The notes below the pieces were generated by a model that saw only the letters and a program-made list of their open reading frames with translations, was not told where the DNA came from and searched no databases. The position numbers were made by a program, and so were the translations under genes. DNA of 64,000 bases from Sphingomonas guangdongensis (GTDB lineage: Bacteria; Pseudomonadota; Alphaproteobacteria; Sphingomonadales; Sphingomonadaceae), in contig NZ_OBMI01000002.1 of NCBI RefSeq assembly GCF_900199185.1, positions 1-64,000 of the forward strand. Direction: 5' to 3'. Each line of letters opens with the position of its first letter. Within the stretch, counting starts at the first letter, position 1. This document shows positions 1 to 6,781 of the stretch, piece by piece.

Positions 1-239
1 AACACGGGCTGCGCACCTGCATCCAAGCTGAGTGGCGCGCCGGGCGAGGCGGAGATCGGATGCGTGCCGATCGTGATCATCAGGGCGTTGAACGCGAGCA
101 TCGCCCCCAGTCGCACCGACAAGTCCAGGTCGCGGTTTTCGAGATACTCGAGGTCAGCGACGAAGCCGGGGTCTGGCGTCGCGCCGCGCATCGCCTGGAA
201 TGCGCGAAGTCGAACGCGATGAGAGGACTTCTTCATCAT
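1..239 (-). CDS. Unidentified membrane protein, N-terminal part (runs off the left edge)
   Basis: Reading leftwards from ATG at 239 (or ATG at 236) the frame stays open to the window edge, giving 79 residues; an in-frame TAG at 248-246 fixes the start. The visible part has a basic N-terminus (MMKKSSHRVRLRAF), an acidic stretch with DLEYLENRDLD at about residues 29-39, and then a hydrophobic segment (VRLGAMLAFNALMITIG) that looks membrane-spanning. I do not recognise the family. The layout of a short cytosolic head followed by a membrane segment is shared by several small bacterial membrane proteins, but no catalytic motif is visible. The 3' end is missing, so its full length and neighbours on the left are unknown. 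Confidence 0.5.
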   Translation of the reverse strand, partial: MMKKSSHRVRLRAFQAMRGATPDPGFVADLEYLENRDLDLSVRLGAMLAFNALMITIGTHPISASPGAPLSLDAGAQPV

Positions 240-581
240 GGCGATCTATCGTCGGTCATTGTGCCGCGCCAGCGCCTAGTATGGCGTCGCTAAGGACCCA
301 GAAACGGCCGCTCAGAGACGATTAGGTTCCGCCCGGAACCGGTCGCTCGTTCAATATCGCCGATGGCCGATCAACCACACCGCTAATCCATCGAATTGTT
401 GAGCCTGCGTACGCTCAATCCGCCAATTTGATTTCAATGGAGAAGAGACAGTCAGCCAATAAACGATCGACTCGACGGCGCGCGTGCGAGTTGAAGTTTT
501 TGTTTGATCCGGCGCAGTGTTCAACTAATCGCTTTGTTAGGAGGAGGCTCGCCGGCTCGCGAACATTTGGTGAGGCAGCTG
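240..581. other. 342-bp gap without a gene; one small hairpin
   Basis: No supportable coding frame was found here and the base composition is less GC-rich than in flanking genes. The only clear structure is a perfect inverted repeat at 325-340, GGTTCC-GCCC-GGAACC (6-bp stem, 4-nt loop). It lies about 240 bp downstream of the globin gene, with no T-run, so its role is unclear. Confidence 0.4.
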
Positions 582-1052
582 TCAGCGCTGCACGACATCA
601 CGGTGCATCGGCGCCAATTTTGCCAAGAGGCGGTTCTGTGCGCCGAAAGGAATCCTTTCGGCACGCATGGCCGCTTGCAGGTTCTCGACCAGCGCGGCCA
701 TGTCGGCACGCTGGACGCCCATGTTCTTGTGCGCGGTTTTCATGTCTCGCCCTGTGTAGGTGCATCCCCCGCCCAGGATGTAGCAGAACTGTTCCTTCAG
801 CGTGCGACGCAGCCGAACCGTGTCTTGGTTGCGGAAAATGTCGCTGATGCGAGGATCGTTCTGGTTACGGGTGACCAGATCGTCGACGATCCGCGATACG
901 CCAGCGCTTTCGTGAAACGCCTTCCACAGCGTATCGTCGCGAAAGGGCTTGGCGCCGGCGTTGACGTCCGATTGCGTGTACGGCTCCACCGGCTCCTCGC
1001 CGGGCGGAAGGATGACGGTGGCCTGTAGGAGGAGGGCCGCGACAATCAACAT
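582..1052 (-). CDS. Group 1 truncated hemoglobin, probably exported
   Basis: 156 residues. The C-terminal 110 residues match truncated (2-on-2) globins of group 1: a DPRISDIF segment, then FCYILGGGCTYTGRDMK, and the F-helix AHKNMG whose His108 is the expected proximal haem ligand. Helix B carries VDDLVTRNQ where typical family members have a Tyr at B10, so the usual distal Tyr seems absent. The N-terminus (MLIVAALLLQATVILPP) is hydrophobic and Pro-rich, like a short signal peptide, suggesting a periplasmic globin. ATG at 1052 was preferred over an upstream TTG that would overlap the preceding gene. It starts 1 nt after the DUF3034 stop codon and is surely co-transcribed with it. Haem ligand chemistry (NO, O2) is inferred from the family only. 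Confidence 0.85.
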   Translation of the reverse strand: MLIVAALLLQATVILPPGEEPVEPYTQSDVNAGAKPFRDDTLWKAFHESAGVSRIVDDLVTRNQNDPRISDIFRNQDTVRLRRTLKEQFCYILGGGCTYTGRDMKTAHKNMGVQRADMAALVENLQAAMRAERIPFGAQNRLLAKLAPMHRDVVQR

Positions 1053-1053
1053 G

Positions 1054-1926
1054 TCAGAAGGATCCTTGAGCGGAGAGGAAGGCGCCGCGCTGGCGGCGCA
1101 CGGTGGCAATGTCGCCAAGGTCGACGTAGGCGGCCGTTAGAGAAAGGTTGCGGGTCACGGCCCAAGCGGCGAAACCATCCACCGCCTTCTGCTCGCGCGC
1201 GAAGCCGAGGTTGTTCGGCTTGGTCCGGCCCTCGACTCCGAGCACGAAGCGCGGCGACAGCATGATCGCCGCCGATCCTTCGAATTGCGGACGACGTCGA
1301 TCGTAGCGATCGCCGCCGAAGCCCAGCAAGCCGAACTGGTTGGCCTTGGTGAAGCGAACGGTGCCGTTCACCACCACGCTGCGCGAAAGCACCACCTTAG
1401 TGGCGGCGACGTAGAAATCGGTTCCGCGGTCGCCCTTACCCCCGACAGCGCGGATCACCGCGCCGCGGGTCGCGCGCTTGTGCTGCGCGCCGATGGCGAC
1501 CTGCGGCAGCCAGCTGTCCTGATCCCAAACCGCGTCGCCGAACAGCCGCAGCTTGGCTCCGTAGATCTCCTGCTTGAACGTAAAGCCGCGCCCAAGCCTC
1601 AGCGCGACGCCCGCAGCGCGGGTGTCGAAGCTCTGGTGAGTGTAGGACAGCTCCAGCCGGTCGTTGACGCCGATGGCTCCGCCGAAGCTCTCTAGGTCGA
1701 AGTCGGGCAGCGTCACGATGGTGGCATTCACCTTGCCACCGATGCCGTCGCGGGTCTCGTTGCCCGCGATCACCGCCCAACTGGCCAGGCCGCCACCGGC
1801 CGCGCCCTCCACGCTCGTGACCCCGTTGGTGAGCAGGAGCTTGCCGCCGGCCCGACGATCGCCGGCCGACGCGGGTTGGGCTGCGATAAGCAGCGTCAGG
1901 GCAGTGGCGACGGCGAAGCGGACCAT
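1054..1926 (-). CDS. DUF3034 family outer-membrane-barrel-like protein
   Basis: 290 residues with a signal peptide (MVRFAVATALTLLIAAQPASAG) and a body of short alternating strands rich in Gly and aromatic residues, ending in F, as in small beta-barrels. Landmarks such as GKLLLTNGVTSVEGAAGGG at the mature N-terminus and the repeated RLGRGFTFKQEIYGAKLRLFG-type strands resemble DUF3034 proteins, whose function is unknown. The start at ATG 1926 places the signal sequence correctly; a longer frame upstream adds only residues lacking signal character. It is the first gene of a two-gene unit with the truncated globin and is divergent from the cupredoxin gene, with 85 bp between starts, so the two units may share a control region. 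Confidence 0.75.
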   Translation of the reverse strand: MVRFAVATALTLLIAAQPASAGDRRAGGKLLLTNGVTSVEGAAGGGLASWAVIAGNETRDGIGGKVNATIVTLPDFDLESFGGAIGVNDRLELSYTHQSFDTRAAGVALRLGRGFTFKQEIYGAKLRLFGDAVWDQDSWLPQVAIGAQHKRATRGAVIRAVGGKGDRGTDFYVAATKVVLSRSVVVNGTVRFTKANQFGLLGFGGDRYDRRRPQFEGSAAIMLSPRFVLGVEGRTKPNNLGFAREQKAVDGFAAWAVTRNLSLTAAYVDLGDIATVRRQRGAFLSAQGSF

Positions 1927-2011
1927 GCCGTCATCTTGGATCAGCGTCCGCCAAAACCGAGTTAACGCCGGCATTCACTCTGTCGAAACCACTGGACGCT
2001 ATCCGGATGCG

Positions 2012-2608
2012 ATGCGCCTCTTGCCCACGCTCGTCGCGGTCGCAGCCACCGTTGCTTCTGCCGCCATCCCGGCAGCTGCCGCGCCCGTCACGGTACAGGT
2101 GATCGGGGTCGACGGCCGCCCGCTTGCGGGCGCCGTGGTGACGCTGGCAATGCCCGGTGCGCCGGCACCGGTGCCGCGCGGCCCCTATTCCGTCGCGCAA
2201 CGCGACATCCAATTCAACCCACAGGTGCTGATCGTGCCGGTCGGCGCCACGGTCAGCTTCCCAAACTTCGACAAGGTGCGGCACCACGTCTACTCCTTTT
2301 CCAAGGCGAAGAAGTTTGAGTTGAAGCTGTTCGGACGGGACGAAAGCCGAAGCATAACCTTCGACAAGCCGGGCGCCGTGGCGCTGGGATGCAACATCCA
2401 TGACGGCATGAACGGCGTCGTATACGTGACTGCCAGCCCGTACACCGCACAGACGGATGTCAACGGACGCGTTCGGCTGAACGTCGCGGCGGGCGTCGGT
2501 CGCGTGTCTGTCTGGCACCCGTCGATTCGAGCCGCCGGCAACACGCTGCAGCAGCCCGCGACCGTCACGGGTACCGGCCTCAGCACGACCCTGCAGCTGC
2601 GCCGGTGA
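2012..2608 (+). CDS. Exported cupredoxin-like protein (methylamine-utilisation-type)
   Basis: 198 residues: signal peptide (1-24, ending PAAAA), a short Ig-like strand region (VTVQVIGVDGRPLAGAVVTL), and a cupredoxin fold. Candidate type-1 copper ligands are His91/His92 in VRHHVYSF, Cys127 and His130 in GCNIHDGM, and Met133. The order H...C-x2-H-x2-M fits blue copper proteins, so a periplasmic electron carrier or copper-binding role is likely. Such proteins are often annotated as methylamine utilisation proteins, but no other mau gene is present, so that name should not be taken literally. Start ATG 2012 begins directly at the signal peptide. The stop overlaps the GTG start of the GGDEF/EAL gene by 4 nt (GTGA), so the two are translationally coupled. 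Confidence 0.8.
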   Translation: MRLLPTLVAVAATVASAAIPAAAAPVTVQVIGVDGRPLAGAVVTLAMPGAPAPVPRGPYSVAQRDIQFNPQVLIVPVGATVSFPNFDKVRHHVYSFSKAKKFELKLFGRDESRSITFDKPGAVALGCNIHDGMNGVVYVTASPYTAQTDVNGRVRLNVAAGVGRVSVWHPSIRAAGNTLQQPATVTGTGLSTTLQLRR

Positions 2609-4914
2609 TCCGGGCCGCTCCCGCGTTTCGCACGCTGCGGACGCGGCTGACCGTTCTCTACGCTGGGCTGTTCACGGTCGGGCTGATCGCGTTGTCCGTG
2701 CTGGCGCAGGTCATGATCGAACGGAGCGCCCGCAGCTCGGCGACCGACGAGCTTGCGACCAGTGCCTCCGTCCACGATCGGCTGTGGCAGGAGCGCGAGC
2801 GCTCGCTGGTGGGTGCGGCGGACGTGGTCGCGCGCGACTTCGGCTTTCGCAGCGCGGTCGCGAGCAGCGACACCGACACGATCGTGTCGGCGCTCGACAG
2901 CCTCCGCGGACGCGCCGACGTGCCGTTTGCGGTTCTGGTCACGAATGAGGGCGAGGTCATCGGGGATGCCGGCGCGCTCGGCCCGACCATCGGTCGCTTC
3001 GTCGGCCAGATCGCCGGTGATCGGCGAGATGCTGTCGTTACGTCGGGTGCGTCCGTGTTCCGGATCGTCACCGCTCCCGTCTTGGCCCCACTGGAAATTG
3101 GACGGATTGCGTTTGTCGTTCCGCTGAACACGGCGGAGATGCGAGGTCTTGAGAAGCTCTCCGCGATTCCGCTGAATGCCACCATGCTGACCCGGTTGCC
3201 GTCCGGAGCATGGCGCGGAGGCGGCGTCGAGTTGGCCGCCGATATGGGTCGATCAGTGGTCCATGTCGACACGCCCGCCGGACGCAGCTTCGCGATCGTT
3301 CGCCCGCTCGCCGCGCCAGCCGGCCAGGCGCAGGCCGCCCTGTTGCTCAGCTATCCGATGGTCCGCGCCATGGCGCCATATCGATCGATCCAGCTCGGTT
3401 TGGTCGCGGCCGGCCTGCTGTGGCTTGTACTGATCGTGATCGGCACCGGCCGGCTCGCCCGCGGCATCGCGCGCCCGATCGCCGCCCTCGACGCAGCGGC
3501 GCGGCGGCTGGAGGAAGGTGAGCGCGCGGAGGTCGATGTCGAGAGCGACGACGAGGTCGGACGGCTCGCTCGGTCGTTCAACAGTATGTCGCGCGGCATC
3601 AAGGAGCGCGAGCAGCGGATCACCCATCTCGCCTTTCACGACGGTCTCACCGATCTGCCGAACCGCGTCTTTTTTCAAGAGTCGCTCGAGCAGGCGGTTG
3701 CGCGCGCCAATCGGCTGGGGGAGCAGGTCGGCGTCCTGTGCCTCGACCTGGATGGCTTCAAGAGCATCAACGACACGTTAGGCCATCCGGTCGGCGACGA
3801 CCTGTTGCGCGCGGTGTCCGAGAAGCTCCTTCATGTCGCGGACGGATGTATGATCGCGCGCCTGGGCGGCGACGAGTTCGCCATCGTGGTGCTTGGGAGC
3901 GATGATCTGGACCGGTCGCGACGCCTGGCGCAGGCGATCATCGACGCCTTCGCCGATCCGCTGGACGTGGCAGGCCACACCATCGCCACCGGCAGCAGCA
4001 TCGGCATCGCCATGTATCCCGCCGACGGCACAGACGCGTCGGTGCTGCTGAAGAACGCCGACCTAGCGCTCTACCGCGCCAAGCAGGACGGTCGGGGTGG
4101 CTTCCGCTTCTTCGAGCCGTCGCTCGACGAGGCAGCGCGCCGGCGCCGGCAAATCGAGACCGACCTGCGCGTAGCGATCCGTACCGGACAGCTCCAACTC
4201 AACTTTCAGCCGATCGTCGCCAGCGACGGCGGGTCCATCAGGGGCTTTGAGGCGCTGCTGCGCTGGCCTCACCCGGAGCGCGGGTTCATCCCGCCGGTGG
4301 AGTTCATCCCGGTGGCGGAGGAAACCGGCCTGATCGTTCAGCTGGGCGAATGGGTGCTCCACGAAGCGTGCCGGATCGCCGCCGGCTGGCCGGAAAACAT
4401 CCGTGTCGCGGTGAATGTCTCACCGCTGCAGTTCCGCTCGGCGGGGTTCAGCGACGTCGTCCTGCAGGCGCTCGCGCGATCCGGGCTGTCACCAGATCGG
4501 CTGGAAATCGAGATCACCGAATCGGTGTTCCTGGACGGGGAGACGGGCGTTCTTCAGATCCTCCATCTGTTGCGGCGGATGGGCGTGCGTGTCGCCTTGG
4601 ATGATTTCGGCACCGGCTACTCCTCGCTGAGCTACCTCCGGTCGTTTCCGTTCGACAAGATCAAGATCGACCGCTCGTTCGTGACCAACATCGCGGAAGA
4701 CAGCACCGCCGCCGCCATCGTCAAGGCGATCGTAGATCTCGCCACCGCGCTCAGCATGGAAACGACTGCTGAGGGTGTTGAGGATCGCAGCCAGCACGCC
4801 AAGCTTCAGGCGCAAGGGTGCAGCACATTGCAAGGCTATCTTTTCAGTAGGCCTCTGGACATCGCAGCGGTCACCCGAATGCTGAGCGAAAACACCAAAG
4901 CCTGCGCGGCATAG
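2605..4914 (+). CDS. Membrane-bound c-di-GMP enzyme with sensor, HAMP, GGDEF and EAL domains
   Basis: 769 residues from a GTG start overlapping the upstream stop. Order: membrane segment (about 16-38), periplasmic sensing region (about 40-255), second membrane segment (about 262-283), HAMP linker (about 285-340), GGDEF domain with intact GGDEF near residues 419-423, and EAL domain with EALLRW near 546 and DDFGTGYSSL near 671. Both catalytic signatures look intact, so the protein could make and degrade c-di-GMP; which activity dominates cannot be read from sequence. Its coupling to a periplasmic cupredoxin suggests that the sensing domain responds to an envelope redox, copper or gas signal. 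That link is inference from context; the domain calls are secure. Confidence 0.9.
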   Translation: MIRAAPAFRTLRTRLTVLYAGLFTVGLIALSVLAQVMIERSARSSATDELATSASVHDRLWQERERSLVGAADVVARDFGFRSAVASSDTDTIVSALDSLRGRADVPFAVLVTNEGEVIGDAGALGPTIGRFVGQIAGDRRDAVVTSGASVFRIVTAPVLAPLEIGRIAFVVPLNTAEMRGLEKLSAIPLNATMLTRLPSGAWRGGGVELAADMGRSVVHVDTPAGRSFAIVRPLAAPAGQAQAALLLSYPMVRAMAPYRSIQLGLVAAGLLWLVLIVIGTGRLARGIARPIAALDAAARRLEEGERAEVDVESDDEVGRLARSFNSMSRGIKEREQRITHLAFHDGLTDLPNRVFFQESLEQAVARANRLGEQVGVLCLDLDGFKSINDTLGHPVGDDLLRAVSEKLLHVADGCMIARLGGDEFAIVVLGSDDLDRSRRLAQAIIDAFADPLDVAGHTIATGSSIGIAMYPADGTDASVLLKNADLALYRAKQDGRGGFRFFEPSLDEAARRRRQIETDLRVAIRTGQLQLNFQPIVASDGGSIRGFEALLRWPHPERGFIPPVEFIPVAEETGLIVQLGEWVLHEACRIAAGWPENIRVAVNVSPLQFRSAGFSDVVLQALARSGLSPDRLEIEITESVFLDGETGVLQILHLLRRMGVRVALDDFGTGYSSLSYLRSFPFDKIKIDRSFVTNIAEDSTAAAIVKAIVDLATALSMETTAEGVEDRSQHAKLQAQGCSTLQGYLFSRPLDIAAVTRMLSENTKACAA

Positions 4915-4989
4915 TCTCCATTGATTCAAAGAGCGACCAGTCACGTGCGAGCTCCGCGGTAAATACTTGGACGCAACTAAAGCCGTAAC

Positions 4990-5816
4990 GGCTCTGTCCA
5001 AGCAAATGCACGGGCTGGTAATCGGGCGCGGGTACCGGTGGAGCATGCCCAGCTTCCGCAAGCCAGCCAGTCCGTTCCGCTACTTCAACTCGTCACCGGA
5101 AGTAATCCGGCTGGTGGTGCTGATGTACGTGCTCAGCCCGCGGAACGTGGAGGACCTGCTGTTCGAGCGCGGGATCGACATCTGCCATGAGACGGTCAGG
5201 CTATGGTGGAACAGGTTCGGTCCGATGTTCGCCGGCGACATCCGGCGGGCACGGGTGAGCCGCATGCGCGGGTTCCGGCACTGGCGCTGGCACCTGGACG
5301 AGATGTACGTCAAGCTGAACGGCGAGATGGTCTACTTGTGGCGTGCCGTCGATCACGAGGGCGAGGTGCTCGAGAGCTTCGTCACGAAGACGCGCGACAA
5401 GAAGGCGGCGCTCACCTTCATGAAGAAGGCGCTCAAGCGCCACGGCTCTCCGCAAGCGATCACCACCGATGGCCTGCGCAGCTACGGTGCCGCCCTGGAC
5501 GAGCTAGGCTGCCGTGACCGCCAGGAGGTGGGCCGCTGGGCCAACAACCGGGTCGAGAACTCACACCTGCCGTTCCGACGACGAGAGCGGGCGATGCTCC
5601 GGTTCAGGCAGATGAAGAGCTTACAGAAGTTCGCCTCCGTCCACGCCAACATCCACAATCACTTCAGCCTCGAACGCCACCTTACCGACCGGCAGACCTA
5701 CAAGGAGCGACGCTCGGCTGCGCTTGCCGAGTGGCAGATCCTCGCGAGCTAGGCTGCTGCGCACAAAGCCGGAAGTGCATCGTCGAGAGAGCGGTTCGCG
5801 TTAAACTGACAGCCCC
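4990..5816 (+). mobile_element. IS6-family insertion sequence, about 827 bp
   Basis: The element carries a full-length IS6-type transposase. Its proposed left end starts GGCTCTGTCC at 4990 and its right end, read inwards from 5816, starts GGGGCTGTCA. These ends agree at GG and CTGTC in register, the conserved core of IS6 family termini, and the resulting length is normal for the family. The 8 bp outside each end (gccgtaac on the left, gccaagca on the right) are not a duplication, which could mean later rearrangement, cointegrate-type transposition, or slightly misjudged ends. It sits 75 bp after the GGDEF/EAL gene and disrupts no obvious gene. Confidence 0.8.
5045..5752 (+). CDS. IS6 family transposase
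   Basis: 235 residues, the usual size for this family. The N-terminal third contains the helix-turn-helix region (NVEDLLFERGIDICHETVRLWW). The DDE catalytic triad is complete: Asp in HLDEMYVKLNG, Asp in ITTDGLRSYG, and Glu in NNRVENSHLPFRRRERAM. ATG 5045 was chosen because it gives the family length and lies just inside the left terminal repeat; the frame is open further upstream but that part runs across the element end. With an intact triad and uninterrupted frame the enzyme is probably active. Confidence 0.93.
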   Translation: MPSFRKPASPFRYFNSSPEVIRLVVLMYVLSPRNVEDLLFERGIDICHETVRLWWNRFGPMFAGDIRRARVSRMRGFRHWRWHLDEMYVKLNGEMVYLWRAVDHEGEVLESFVTKTRDKKAALTFMKKALKRHGSPQAITTDGLRSYGAALDELGCRDRQEVGRWANNRVENSHLPFRRRERAMLRFRQMKSLQKFASVHANIHNHFSLERHLTDRQTYKERRSAALAEWQILAS

Positions 5817-5903
5817 GCCAAGCACCAAGCAACAGCGCTTGTGGATGGTCTGCTCGGCTCCGGCTTAAATTGCGACACTTGCTTACCTGTGAAGGCGTGG
5901 AGC

Positions 5904-5922
5904 GTGTAGATCGACACTACAC
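5904..5922. promoter_or_regulatory. Candidate TetR operator, GTGTAG-N7-CTACAC
   Basis: A perfect 6-bp inverted repeat with a 7-bp spacer ending 29 bp before the tetR-type start at 5951. Size and place fit autoregulation by the TetR protein. The TGTAG/CTACA half-sites also occur in front of the second TetR gene at 49.9 kb. Confidence 0.45.
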
Positions 5923-5950
5923 ACGTTGCATTCCGCGTTATGACGCTTGG

Positions 5951-6565
5951 ATGGCACGCCGATCCGACCATAGCCGAAGCGAACTGCAGGCGCTGATCCT
6001 GGAGCAGGCGCACAAGCACATGGAGGAGGTCGGCTTCGCGCGCTTCTCGGCGCGGGAAGTGGCCAAGCGGATCGGCTACTCGGTCGGCACCCTCTACAAC
6101 GTGTACGGCACGCTCGATCGATTGCTGGTGGCGGTGAACACGCGGACGTTCGCGATGTGGGCGGATGCGCTGGAGACCGCGCTCGCGCGCGGGGGCACCG
6201 ATCGCATCGCGACGCTGGTCGATGGCTATTTCCGGTTCGCCCGGGCGCACCACCGACTGTGGCACGCGATCTACGAACATCATGTCGCACCGGGCACCGC
6301 CATCGACGAGGAGCAGGCCGCGACGCGCGGCCGGCTGACCGGTATCGTCGCGCGGGAAGTGGCGGCCGCGATCGCGGCGGAGCGGGCCGACGATGCGCCG
6401 GCGATCACGCGCTCGCTCGTCGCGGTCGTGCATGGCCATTGTGCCTTTGAGCTGTCGGGCTCCTACGCGCTGATGGGGAGCGACGACGCTCAAGGGGACG
6501 CGCTCGCCCGCGTCCGCGAGACGCTGGCGCGAGCCGCGGAGACTGTCGCCAAGACCGCCAGGTAG
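5951..6565 (+). CDS. TetR/AcrR family transcriptional regulator
   Basis: 204 residues. The N-terminal DNA-binding domain is clear: FARFSAREVAKRIGYSVGTLYNVYGTLDRLL at about residues 29-59 is a typical TetR helix-turn-helix with the GTLYNVY recognition region. The C-terminal ligand domain (about 70-200) is variable as usual, with FARAHHRLWHAIYEHH in the middle. ATG 5951 starts 2-3 turns before the helix-turn-helix as in the family; the frame extends upstream but across the candidate operator. It is co-directional with the lysophospholipid acyltransferase gene 216 bp downstream, whose tandem operators it may bind. The ligand is unknown; an acyl-CoA or lipid is a guess from context. Confidence 0.88.
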   Translation: MARRSDHSRSELQALILEQAHKHMEEVGFARFSAREVAKRIGYSVGTLYNVYGTLDRLLVAVNTRTFAMWADALETALARGGTDRIATLVDGYFRFARAHHRLWHAIYEHHVAPGTAIDEEQAATRGRLTGIVAREVAAAIAAERADDAPAITRSLVAVVHGHCAFELSGSYALMGSDDAQGDALARVRETLARAAETVAKTAR

Positions 6566-6651
6566 CCGAGCTTGCGCAGCAGAGCGGACGTTGGCTCCCG
6601 CGCGCCGCCGGATTGATCGGCTCACTTCATCGGGATCTATCAACCATCAAT

Positions 6652-6690
6652 AATGAACGATGCTCAATTTCTTATTGAGCGGTGTTCAAT
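6652..6690. promoter_or_regulatory. Tandem 17-bp palindromic operators upstream of the acyltransferase gene
   Basis: Two copies of an imperfect palindrome, AATGAACGATGCTCAAT at 6652-6668 and ATTGAGCGGTGTTCAAT at 6674-6690, match at 13 of 17 positions and are set 22 bp apart, two helical turns. The second is a perfect ATTGA-N7-TCAAT repeat, and between them GCTCAAT-N5-ATTGAGC forms a further palindrome. This is the classic look of paired TetR-dimer sites covering a promoter, about 90 bp before the start at 6782. Confidence 0.6.
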
Positions 6691-6781
6691 ATGGTGTATG
6701 GTGCGAGGCGACGACGGGGCTCACGTCCGCAGTCCGTTAGCTTTTGCCTGCTACGTTCGCCTTCAAGGGGAGCATCAAGCC

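Noticed and set aside
60..293. 77-codon plus-strand frame near the left edge
   Set aside because: It is antisense to the partial membrane protein, whose reading on the minus strand has a start fixed by an upstream stop and a membrane segment.
428..1028. Overlapping plus-strand frames of 139 and 174 codons opposite the globin
   Set aside because: No motif; the minus strand encodes a truncated globin with the proximal His region intact.
2012..2608. A true methylamine-utilisation gene
   Set aside because: The cupredoxin resembles proteins so annotated, but no methylamine dehydrogenase or maturation gene is present; the neighbours are a c-di-GMP enzyme, a globin and DUF3034.
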